Both the position numbers and the translations under genes were made by a program. A DNA stretch of 14,309 nucleotides from Pseudomonadota bacterium. Lineage in GTDB: Bacteria; Pseudomonadota; Gammaproteobacteria; GRL18. The notes under the pieces are model-generated. The model did no database searches, was not told the origin of the DNA, and worked only from the letters and a program-made list of their open reading frames with translations. The stretch lies in NCBI GenBank assembly GCA_030632745.1, contig DAOVUE010000001.1, positions 1 through 14,309 on the forward strand. Direction: 5' to 3'. This document shows, one piece after another, positions 1-7,907 of this stretch (the stretch's first letter is position 1; each line of letters opens with the position of its first letter).

Positions 1-2
1 CA

Positions 3-68
3 CAACGCAGAGAACTGCAAAATGAATATCAATTATTATTAGACATGACATTGGAACTGGGTCAGTGA
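3..68 (+). CDS. C-terminal end of an upstream gene (partial)
   Basis: Frame 3 is open from the window edge to a TGA at 66-68 and gives 21 residues, beginning QRRELQNEYQ and ending TLELGQ. The composition (Leu, Glu, Gln, charged) fits an amphipathic helix or coiled-coil tail. Frame 1 gives a 13-residue Asn/Tyr-rich string to a TAG at 40-42, and frame 2 stops after seven codons, so frame 3 is the most protein-like. The start and product lie outside the window and no family can be assigned. It has the same orientation as the genes downstream but is separated from them by about 290 bp containing a repeat element. Confidence 0.5.
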   Translation, partial: QRRELQNEYQLLLDMTLELGQ

Positions 69-127
69 TGTGAATTGTTTTAATTTTATTGTTATTCCTG
101 CTCATTAACATCAAAAATAAATAGAGA

Positions 128-332
128 GGTACTTGCAAAACTGCTCTTAGCTTCCCCCTTTTACACTAGGTGCCCGTGGGGTAAAGGGGGACTGAGGGGG
201 ATTATTTTAAACTAATTAAGTTATTGATATTTATGAACTTAAAAATCCCCCTCTATCCCCCTTTTTACTAGGTGCCCTTGGGGTAAAGGGGGAGGTAAAA
301 AGCAAAAAAATTGGGAGTTTTGCAAGTACCGC
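128..332. repeat. MITE-like palindromic element, copy A
   Basis: The ends form a perfect 15-bp inverted repeat: GGTACTTGCAAAACT at 128-142 and its reverse complement at 316-330. Inside are two similar hairpins made of C5T3-4 and TA3G5 arms around a CACTAGGTGCCC-type centre, at about 153-190 and 253-292. A GGGGGATT at about 195-202 can also pair with AATCCCCC at about 244-251. The element codes for nothing. TAGAGA occurs immediately left (122-127) and, after two bases, right (333-338), a possible but weak target duplication. Its right end lies 32 bp before the start of the 288-aa gene, so it could supply or disturb that gene's promoter. A related copy begins at 14258. Confidence 0.8.
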
Positions 333-362
333 TAGAGATTATTAGTTTCAGGGGATTATGAT

Positions 363-1229
363 ATGAGTATTTTATTTCAAAAACCTGCAAAAAAAATTAT
401 TCTGTTGTTCATTTTTTTGAACGCCTTATGGCTTAATATTCAATCCATTAGTGCAGATGATCAATTGTTGATGTTAGCCGTTTCACTAGAAATACAACAG
501 CAGCAGGCCAGGGTGATTTATGAGAAAATAATAGCAACTGATGATGATGAACTTGAAAGAATTGAAAGTCTGTATAAGCAGCTTATTGAGCAATGCCCTG
601 ATACGCATTATGCACAACAATCGTTCTGGCTTCTATCCAGTTTATATCGCTTTGGCTGGGATAAACCAAAATGGCAGTCTATACAGGATCTTCTGCAAAA
701 ATATTTAGTTGAGTATCCGGATTCTAATGATGTCGATAAGATCAGAAAACGTTTATTAAATGCCTATGCAAATCTGCATGAATGGGAAAATTCTATTGAA
801 CTTTATAAGCAGATATTTATCAGTGAACCCTATAATAAACAAAACATATTAGACTATGCCTATCCTTATGCTGAGGCTTTACGCATGAATAATCAGATTG
901 ATCAGGCGATAATATGGTATCAGCGTTTCCTGACAGTAGCTCAGGATAAAGATGACTTGCGTATTATGTATGCTCATGACACATTGAATGCTTTACGTGA
1001 ATATACTGTATCTCTTGCCGCCCCAAAAATTCCAGTAAAAGAATTATCCTCTGTACAAATAGCTCAGCAATATATAAAACAAGGAAATATATTACAGAAA
1101 AAAGGGGATTATAGCGGAGCACTTCAAGCCTATAAAAATAGTTTAAAGCAACAGAAAAATTCGAGTTTGAATGATCGAGTTAAGCGCCTGGAAGCTTATT
1201 TGGATATTCGGAAAATTAAAAAGCCTTAG
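363..1229 (+). CDS. Exported TPR-like protein with a C-terminal shared helical module
   Basis: This is a 288-aa protein of unknown function. Residues 8-31 form a Sec signal peptide (KK, hydrophobic LLFIFLNALW core, SISA before the likely cut), so it should be periplasmic or lipid-free exported. Residues about 60-215 are helical repeats with features of YbgF/BamD-type TPRs: pairs of helices ending in P-D-S/T, an ALR-MNNQIDQAIIWYQRFL unit near 172-190. Residues 233-288 (GDYSGALQAY, RLEAYLDIRK) match the C-terminus of the 2,085-aa protein downstream and the N-terminus of the 604-aa protein. The ATG at 363 is chosen because AGGGG at 350-354 sits 8 bp upstream; the ATG at 358 stops after two codons. 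The stop codon lies inside the direct repeat that flanks the next inserted element. A general role as a protein-interaction partner of its neighbours is inferred from the TPR fold and the shared module. Confidence 0.88.
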   Translation: MSILFQKPAKKIILLFIFLNALWLNIQSISADDQLLMLAVSLEIQQQQARVIYEKIIATDDDELERIESLYKQLIEQCPDTHYAQQSFWLLSSLYRFGWDKPKWQSIQDLLQKYLVEYPDSNDVDKIRKRLLNAYANLHEWENSIELYKQIFISEPYNKQNILDYAYPYAEALRMNNQIDQAIIWYQRFLTVAQDKDDLRIMYAHDTLNALREYTVSLAAPKIPVKELSSVQIAQQYIKQGNILQKKGDYSGALQAYKNSLKQQKNSSLNDRVKRLEAYLDIRKIKKP

Positions 1230-1230
1230 G

Positions 1231-1386
1231 GCCGTGGAAAAAATAAATGTTCCAGTTTTACTTGCCCTTTTATCCAGCTTCTGCGTTGTAATAAAGGTTG
1301 CGTAGACTGACTATGCGCCCTTTATCACGCCTTGAATCTGAACAAAATTGCGGCGTAAAACTTGGAAAATTTATTATTTCCAAGGC
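1231..1386. mobile_element. 156-bp MITE-like element flanked by CCTTAGG direct repeats
   Basis: The arms at 1231-1261 and 1355-1386 are reverse complements at 28 of 32 aligned positions, with one gap; the outer ten bases are GCCGTGGAAA and TTTCCAAGGC. The same 7 bp, CCTTAGG, lies directly outside both ends (1224-1230 and 1387-1393), as expected of a target-site duplication. The interior holds a second, weaker stem (GCGTAG at about 1310 with CTATGC at about 1321, extended through TAAAGG and CCTTTA). There is no open frame of note, so movement would need a transposase supplied elsewhere. The left duplication overlaps the TAG stop of the 288-aa gene. The element differs from the one at 128-332. 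Confidence 0.75.
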
Positions 1387-1424
1387 CCTTAGGTTCTAAT
1401 GTATTTGATTAGAGGAATGAAATA

Positions 1425-4400
1425 ATGCTGGAAAATAAAGCACTGATATTTTATAAGCTAAAAGCTAATATTTTATTGGTGATTATATGGTTTCTTATAG
1501 TGACTGTTTTTTTTAGTCATGAGTCTGTGGCAGTATCATTTCCACTTGCTGTAAAAGTAGAAGCTATAACAAAAGAGGGTCATAGTAAACCACTGAACCA
1601 TGCTTATGTTCATATTGGAGGACGCTTTTCCACAACAGACAAGAAGGGAATTGCTTTTTTTGAAGGACTTCCAGCGGGGCAATATCAATTATTCATCCGA
1701 CATCCTGGTTATAAGTTAATAGAGCAGGACATCAACCTGGCTCCTGGTCCGCGTCAAACCATTGAACTGAGTTTGAGTCCCATTAGCTACATCAATTGGC
1801 ATGCAATAATACAGGTTGCTGATTTAGAGCAGCCCTTGCCGGGGGCTCAAATTATATTACAGCCTACTAATAATACTGCCAGTCAGTCTGCTTCTGTTAA
1901 TGTTATTTCGGGTTGGCAGGGTGATGTCCGGGTTCCTAAATTGGCTGTTGGAGAATACGAACTGCAAATTTCAGCTCCCGGATTTCTGCCGCTAAACAAA
2001 AAAATAGACATTATAGAGCCTCAAGCCGCGAGTATTATTGATAAGCCTGAAGTCGATGGAACTGCCATTGATATCTGTCGTGAATGGGGAGCTAATTGTG
2101 GTAAACCCGCAGCTGATGCCTGGTGTAAAGCACATGATTATGGAGATTCTGTTTCACATGAAGTAAAGCAGGATTCACCGCCGAGCAGAATTATTTCAAG
2201 CGGGAAATTATGCGAAGAAAAGCATTGTGATCGCATTATCAGTATTGCATGTGCACAAAAAAGTATTCATTTCTATATGCAGCAAGATTTTAAAACAGCG
2301 GCTCTTTTACTGAAAATAATTGATGCCCAGAGTGAAAGGCTCATACCTGATGCAAAAATACAGCTTGCTGAAACATGGCCAAATGGTTTGATTACAAAGT
2401 CTCATTCTGATAGGCGTGGTATGGTGAAGTTTAATCATCTTAAAGTCTCTAATGCAAATATGATTGATGTGGATAATCAGCTTGATATTTCACGTCGTTG
2501 GATTACAGCTCATGTTGAGGCTGAAGGTTATCACACAAAAAATGTCCCTGTTGTTTTGTCTGATAAAGCAAAAACTATAATTGTAAAACTTGATTCACTT
2601 CGTCCTCAGAAAGAGGTGGAGCCCAATGATAAATTGGCAACAGCACAGGAAATTCACTCAGGAGCTCCATTACACTTCAGCATCAATAAAAAAGCTGATC
2701 ATGATATTTTTAAAATAAAATTAGATCAGGCAGTGGCTCAGAAAATTACTATTGGTCCAGATAATGCTCTTCAGGTTCATTTGCGACTACTTGATAGTAG
2801 TGGAAAATTGCTCAAGGAAAGAGGCACACAGGTAGGAGAAAATAATACTATTAGTCAGAAACTGCGCAGCGGCACATACTATATAGAAGTTTCAGAATGG
2901 GGTGATAATAATTTTAATCCGGATGTTGCTATGACTTTAACAGTTGTTCCAGAATCTGCAGTGGATCCGAGAGAGCCTAATGACACGCTGAAAAGTGCTT
3001 TGCCTATCCAGCTTTATGAGCAGGTTTCAGGTTTAATCTGGCCCTTGGGTGATCATGATTTTTTCCGTTTGCAAGTGCCGCAGGCAGGTGTTTTAAGGCT
3101 CTATGAAACAAGCCATGGATTACAAAGACATGCCCGTTTACTTGACCATAATGGTAAATTGCTTGCAGAGCAGGGCGTTCATGCTGATAGTAATATGGAT
3201 TTTCAGGCACAAGTTCAACAGGCGGGTGTTTATTATATTGAATTTATGGAATGGGGAAATAATAATGCTTCGTTGATCCCTTACCGGTTTCGAGTGGATC
3301 TATTGCCTAATGATAATATAAATGATCCTCCATTGAAGAAAGAGGAGCTGTCTGCAGCTCGACTGCTGCCGTTGGATAGTATATTCAGCAGCACGCTGCT
3401 GCCTCAGGGTGATATTGATATTTTCAGGCTGAACCTTCCCGGTGCAGGTATTTTGCGAGTACAGAGTCATGGTTCGCTGCAGCGACACATTCGTATTTAT
3501 AATAAAGAAGGTAAATTACAGACAGAACAAGGTGTTCAAGCAAATCAAAAAAATAATCTTTCGTGGAATGTGGAAGCATCCGGCATTGCTTATATTGCTA
3601 TTGGAGAATGGGGAAATAATAACTGGTCCGCTGATGCATACACATTGAATGTCTGGTTTGAAGCGGCAGATGAACTGGACTTTCTGCAGCGTAATGATGA
3701 ATTTGGTCAGGCCGTTCCGCTATTAGCGGATCAGATAGTTCGGGGTACTTACCTGCCCAGGCGTGATCATGATATTTTCAGCATTGATGTTGATTTTCCA
3801 TCACAAATAAATCTGTCAGTGTTTTCTGAGATGCAAACGCATTTGCGAATTTTTGATGCACAGCATAAGCTGCTGCAGGAAAAAGGTGTTCAAGGCAGCA
3901 ATACAGCAATGCTGAAGTCTCAGCTTAATGCCGGAACGTATTATGTGATGTTAGGTGAATGGGGAGATAATAGTGCATCTGCATCGCCGTATGAGTTAAA
4001 AGCGGAGATTGTTCGTGCAGAGCCGGGAGAAACATGGCCTTTGGCTGATGATCCAATACGACACCTGAAAAATGGCGTAGCACAGGCTTTTTCCATTGAT
4101 CAAAATAATGATCGTGATCGGTTTTTATTTGATATGGAAAAACCTGGTGTGGTAACGTTAGTTCTAAGCTCTCCTTTACAGACAATGACTCGTGTATTTG
4201 ATGACCGCAGCAATAAAAAGTTATCTGAAACAGGACGACAGGCAAATCAATTATTAAAGTTACCTATTAAGGTAAAAGAAGCTACCCGTTTGCGTATTGA
4301 AATTACAGAATGGGGTAATAATAATTCCAGTGCGGAAAAATCCTTTATTATGCTGGATACGCAAGGCCGCAGCCTGGAAGCAGATGCTATCCAGATAAAA

Positions 4401-7400
4401 TCAAATTCTGAGGCTTCAAAAATGATTGATTTTGAACGTCACAGAATTAAATGGGCAGCAGCACCGCAACGTTGTGAAGTGGATTTAAATGCGGATGGTC
4501 AGATTGAACTCGTGTTAAATAATGAAGAGAAAAAGACAGGGCGTTTCCCGGATATGGGCTGGTATATCGTTGCAGCAACATGCTATGGCACACAAGGTCA
4601 GCAGGCAAAGCAGCAATTTTGGGTTGATACAACAGAATCTGCTGACAGAAAAGGTATGCTGATCTCTATTAATGAACCATCAAACAGGCGTCCGGTTGAT
4701 AAGCCTGTTACGCTGCAGGTACAGGCAATTAGTTTTGAGGCTAAGCGTATTGCCAGGGTTGAATTTTATTTAGACAATCAACTCATCAATACAGATTTTG
4801 AGGTGCCTTTCACCGCATCAGTGAACTGGCAGAATTTATCGTCTGAGCTGCATAGCTTAAAGGTTATTGCCTATGATAGTGATGGACAAAAAGCTGAAGC
4901 TAAACGAAAATTTAAATTATCTGAATATTTTTCTCTAACGCCTGAAGATGGAGCTGTTTTGTCAGGAAAAAATATTCGCATCAGTTGGACTGCTCCTGAA
5001 TTTGGTGCATCAAAGGTACGCTATCGTCCTAAAGGCAGTAAAGACTGGAAAGTGGTGACCGGGGAAAGTGCTTATCAGCGTTCAGTCATACTCAGTGATC
5101 TTGAAAGCAATATTGTTTATGAATTTCAGCCGCTGGGAGACAATGAAGCAGGACCCGTGCATCGTTTAACTCGAGTGAAAGGACTTGCCTTTGGTCAGCA
5201 GCGTTATGGTGCTAATGTTCGTCGTGATTATGATCAGAAAGTCGGCATCAGTGTACGTAATAATAGTGATGAGAATATGATGGTACGCCTGGAATGCGGC
5301 AAACCTGAAGATCCATTATTGCTGGTTGGATTTGTGGGTGATGGTTCTGAAGATGAGCCTTTCTCTCTGGAACCCGGAGAAGAACGACAATTTATGCTGG
5401 GTATCAGCGCCCAGGATGTTAATACACCTGATCACCGTTTTTTAGTGAAAATTGTTTCTGAAAATGGACTTAATGATGAAGCTGAAGTGTCGGTTAGAGT
5501 TCGTTTACCTCATATTGAACTGCTGTGGCAGGATCAGGGTATAGCAGAGGATGGGTATAGCCATCGTTATCGCTTGCGTAATGTGGGTGATGCCATTACC
5601 GATCTATCTGTGAGTTCTGAACACCCGGATAAAGTTGATATTTCTCCTACCGTGCAGCATGGCTTGCTGCCGTCTGGAAGCAGCATGAATTTTATAGTGG
5701 CACCGCATTTTTACGATGGTTTTAAAGCGGTAGAAACAACGCTTATTGCTGCTGGAATGGACAAACAGTTTAAGCAAAAATACGAAATGAAATTAAAACC
5801 GGGAGAGAGTGCCCGTCAAATATGGCTATTTCCAGGTATTGATCCCGGCAAGCCTGGAACGGATGAGGCTGATTTGATAAAGAGAGCCAGGCAGGCTGAA
5901 AATATGAACCCCTCCCTGATTAACTGGAGTCAACGTTTTAATGCAGAAGATCTGGATAATGATAGTCAAAATGATCGCTGGTCTCTAAAACAGGGCAATG
6001 TACTATGGGTTGGTGATGATACGGATGGAAATGCCAGTATTGATTTTGTTCATGCTGATATTGGTGATGATGGTATCTTTGAATACTCAGCCTATTTAGC
6101 GCAGGGTCGATGGCATAAAACTAATCTGGTTGAGGCCTGGCTGGAAATGGGATTTACCTTACCGTGGAATACAAATTCATATAAGGAGCATGATGTAGAT
6201 ATTATATTTAATAATGTTGTGATTGGTCGCATACGAGACAGTATTCCAGAAGGGAATTATACCTATCGTATACCACCTTCGGCATTACATTTTGATGAGA
6301 CGGGAATGCCGGTTGATAATCAGGTAGGAATTAAATCAAAACATTTAAGAGGCGGGCATTATGTTGTGAATAGTGATTTCCGTTTTAAATTCAGATTGAC
6401 GGCTACACCTGTGTGGACTGTTGCAAGTTCTGAACAGGAAGCAAGACAACGTGTGCGGGAAAATGCAGGGATTTCAACAGACTCAACGGATCTGAGTGTT
6501 GCATCATCTGGTCTTAAAATAATAGGACCAGAACAACCTGCAGCAGGTGATGATATGCTGGTAGAAGTACCATTACGCAATCTGGGAGCTATTTCTCCTC
6601 CAGAAACTCATGTGGCCTTGTTTCGTTCCCTGCCGGGAGGTAAACGTGAGGAAATTAATCGTGTCAGCGTTGACTATGTTCCATTGAATGGAAATGTTCT
6701 GGTTAATATCTCCTTTAAGGCACCCGGGGGTAAAAATACTATGATGGTTATTGCTGATCCGGACAACAAACTAAATGATAGTGATCATAATAATAATGAA
6801 GCTGTGTTTTTCCTGAATGTTGCCGGAGATAATACTCCGCCAGAGTTGAAGATTATTAGTCCGAAGGATAAATTAACTGAGACTGCAATAGTGAAACAGG
6901 GCCTGCTGGCAGTGCATCTTGAAAGTCAGGATGATCAGGGGGACAGTTTTGTTGAATTGTCTCTTGATGGAGGTTTGTGGCAGGAATTAAAGCTTAAAAA
7001 TAATAAAGCTGTCGCAGAATTACTTTTGCAGCCCGGCAAGCACCAGGTTCAGTTTAAGGCCAGTGATAAAAGTGGTAATACAAGCATAAAAAAACTGCTA
7101 TTGGAAAGTCAGGCGGTTAAACCAGAAATCAGTTTTCTAAAACCAGCTGCCGGTAGTAATATTAGTCAGCGTAGTACGGATATATTGATAAAGGGTTCAA
7201 CTGACATAGCTCTGGTGGGAATTCGTGTCAATAAGGGACCATGGCATAAAGCAACATTGCTGACGGCAGGATGGAGTACCAGAATACCATTAAGCTATGG
7301 ACTGCAAAATATTGAAGTACTTGCAGCGAATAAAAAAGGCATAGTGACATTACAGAATATTACAGTAAATTGTAATAAACAGGCGGGAAAAAATGATATA

Positions 7401-7682
7401 TGGAAAGAATCAACGGCTTCGGATCAAGGTTTATTATGGCCTGCCAATCGTCCTGATCTGGAGATTGATCTGTTTGAGCAGCAGAGTGGTTTATTGAAAC
7501 AACTGACTCTGAAACCATCTGAACGAGCGATAAAATTAATACAGGAAGCGGAACGTCGTCAGGCTTATCGGGATTTTGCCGGTGCCATGAATAAATACCG
7601 TGAAAGTTTATTACTGATGCCAAACCAGAAAATTGAAGATCGAGCCAATAGGCTGGAATTTTATTTGCAGGCTATTCACTAA
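1425..7682 (+). CDS. Giant exported multidomain protein with five PPC-like repeats and Ig/CARDB-like folds
   Basis: This is a 2,085-aa protein with no recognisable catalytic domain. The order is: signal peptide 1-36; two carboxypeptidase-regulatory/PEGA-like beta domains at about 38-118 and 122-200; a six-Cys module (C218, 225, 234, 263, 268, 276); a third such beta domain at about 289-392; five tandem PPC-like repeats at about 398-980, each with a (D/R)HDIF-like or DRFLF strand and ending in EWGxN(N/S), with the Glu at 491, 609, 728, 845 and 962; a DxNxDG loop at 1020-1025; Ig-like about 1077-1165; FN3-like about 1168-1245; another beta domain about 1266-1363; an acidic DLDNDSQND/GDDTDG stretch about 1508-1550; CARDB-like about 1690-1800; two more Ig-like domains to about 1983; and the shared helical module at 2033-2085. 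AGAGGA at 1411-1416 supports this ATG. PPC domains usually follow secreted peptidases; here they stand alone. An adhesive or scaffold role at the cell surface or in the periplasm is inferred. Confidence 0.9.
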   Translation: MLENKALIFYKLKANILLVIIWFLIVTVFFSHESVAVSFPLAVKVEAITKEGHSKPLNHAYVHIGGRFSTTDKKGIAFFEGLPAGQYQLFIRHPGYKLIEQDINLAPGPRQTIELSLSPISYINWHAIIQVADLEQPLPGAQIILQPTNNTASQSASVNVISGWQGDVRVPKLAVGEYELQISAPGFLPLNKKIDIIEPQAASIIDKPEVDGTAIDICREWGANCGKPAADAWCKAHDYGDSVSHEVKQDSPPSRIISSGKLCEEKHCDRIISIACAQKSIHFYMQQDFKTAALLLKIIDAQSERLIPDAKIQLAETWPNGLITKSHSDRRGMVKFNHLKVSNANMIDVDNQLDISRRWITAHVEAEGYHTKNVPVVLSDKAKTIIVKLDSLRPQKEVEPNDKLATAQEIHSGAPLHFSINKKADHDIFKIKLDQAVAQKITIGPDNALQVHLRLLDSSGKLLKERGTQVGENNTISQKLRSGTYYIEVSEWGDNNFNPDVAMTLTVVPESAVDPREPNDTLKSALPIQLYEQVSGLIWPLGDHDFFRLQVPQAGVLRLYETSHGLQRHARLLDHNGKLLAEQGVHADSNMDFQAQVQQAGVYYIEFMEWGNNNASLIPYRFRVDLLPNDNINDPPLKKEELSAARLLPLDSIFSSTLLPQGDIDIFRLNLPGAGILRVQSHGSLQRHIRIYNKEGKLQTEQGVQANQKNNLSWNVEASGIAYIAIGEWGNNNWSADAYTLNVWFEAADELDFLQRNDEFGQAVPLLADQIVRGTYLPRRDHDIFSIDVDFPSQINLSVFSEMQTHLRIFDAQHKLLQEKGVQGSNTAMLKSQLNAGTYYVMLGEWGDNSASASPYELKAEIVRAEPGETWPLADDPIRHLKNGVAQAFSIDQNNDRDRFLFDMEKPGVVTLVLSSPLQTMTRVFDDRSNKKLSETGRQANQLLKLPIKVKEATRLRIEITEWGNNNSSAEKSFIMLDTQGRSLEADAIQIKSNSEASKMIDFERHRIKWAAAPQRCEVDLNADGQIELVLNNEEKKTGRFPDMGWYIVAATCYGTQGQQAKQQFWVDTTESADRKGMLISINEPSNRRPVDKPVTLQVQAISFEAKRIARVEFYLDNQLINTDFEVPFTASVNWQNLSSELHSLKVIAYDSDGQKAEAKRKFKLSEYFSLTPEDGAVLSGKNIRISWTAPEFGASKVRYRPKGSKDWKVVTGESAYQRSVILSDLESNIVYEFQPLGDNEAGPVHRLTRVKGLAFGQQRYGANVRRDYDQKVGISVRNNSDENMMVRLECGKPEDPLLLVGFVGDGSEDEPFSLEPGEERQFMLGISAQDVNTPDHRFLVKIVSENGLNDEAEVSVRVRLPHIELLWQDQGIAEDGYSHRYRLRNVGDAITDLSVSSEHPDKVDISPTVQHGLLPSGSSMNFIVAPHFYDGFKAVETTLIAAGMDKQFKQKYEMKLKPGESARQIWLFPGIDPGKPGTDEADLIKRARQAENMNPSLINWSQRFNAEDLDNDSQNDRWSLKQGNVLWVGDDTDGNASIDFVHADIGDDGIFEYSAYLAQGRWHKTNLVEAWLEMGFTLPWNTNSYKEHDVDIIFNNVVIGRIRDSIPEGNYTYRIPPSALHFDETGMPVDNQVGIKSKHLRGGHYVVNSDFRFKFRLTATPVWTVASSEQEARQRVRENAGISTDSTDLSVASSGLKIIGPEQPAAGDDMLVEVPLRNLGAISPPETHVALFRSLPGGKREEINRVSVDYVPLNGNVLVNISFKAPGGKNTMMVIADPDNKLNDSDHNNNEAVFFLNVAGDNTPPELKIISPKDKLTETAIVKQGLLAVHLESQDDQGDSFVELSLDGGLWQELKLKNNKAVAELLLQPGKHQVQFKASDKSGNTSIKKLLLESQAVKPEISFLKPAAGSNISQRSTDILIKGSTDIALVGIRVNKGPWHKATLLTAGWSTRIPLSYGLQNIEVLAANKKGIVTLQNITVNCNKQAGKNDIWKESTASDQGLLWPANRPDLEIDLFEQQSGLLKQLTLKPSERAIKLIQEAERRQAYRDFAGAMNKYRESLLLMPNQKIEDRANRLEFYLQAIH

Positions 7683-7724
7683 TGACTATTGAGCAACTCA
7701 AGCCGTAAGCGGCTAACCATCTAC

Positions 7725-7874
7725 AAGTTACAGTAGAAGTATTATGGTGTCTGAATAATTTTGCTGAGGTCTTTGCAGCATGGATGCTGCAATGAAGCCC
7801 CCATGGATGGGTTTACGGCGTCCTCAGCAAGATTATTTAGATTCCATAGTACGGGTTTGTAAAATCTGTAACTT
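7725..7874. repeat. Palindromic repeat with branched stem-loop structure
   Basis: The outer ends AAGTTACAG (7725-7733) and CTGTAACTT (7866-7874) are exact reverse complements. Inside them, 7740-7769 and 7822-7851 pair at 25 of 30 positions, and four of the five differences become G-U pairs in the plus-strand RNA. The centre holds two small perfect hairpins, TTGCAGCAT/ATGCTGCAA (7773-7792) and CCCAT/ATGGG (7800-7811). The predicted form is a long stem carrying two arms. Together with a 5-bp hairpin at 7701-7714 (AGCCG/CGGCT) it fills almost the whole 225-bp gap between the giant gene and the 287-aa TPR gene. There is no coding potential and no U-tract, so it is more like a dispersed palindromic element than a terminator, although its RNA could affect messenger processing. 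Confidence 0.75.
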
Positions 7875-7907
7875 AGAAGCTTAAAAGATAAAACAGGAAA
7901 TCATGTG

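Noticed and set aside
2617..4365. Regularly spaced recurring motif as a possible CRISPR array
   Set aside because: The spacing is about 350 bp, the repeats are divergent in DNA and all lie in one reading frame; they are protein-domain repeats.
1425..7682. Giant protein as a secreted peptidase because of its PPC and regulatory-like domains
   Set aside because: No HExxH, serine-protease triad motif, subtilase motif or other catalytic signature is visible; the carboxypeptidase-regulatory-like and PPC folds are non-catalytic accessory domains.
7701..7714. AGCCG/CGGCT hairpin after the giant gene as an intrinsic terminator
   Set aside because: The stem is only 5 bp and no T-tract follows.
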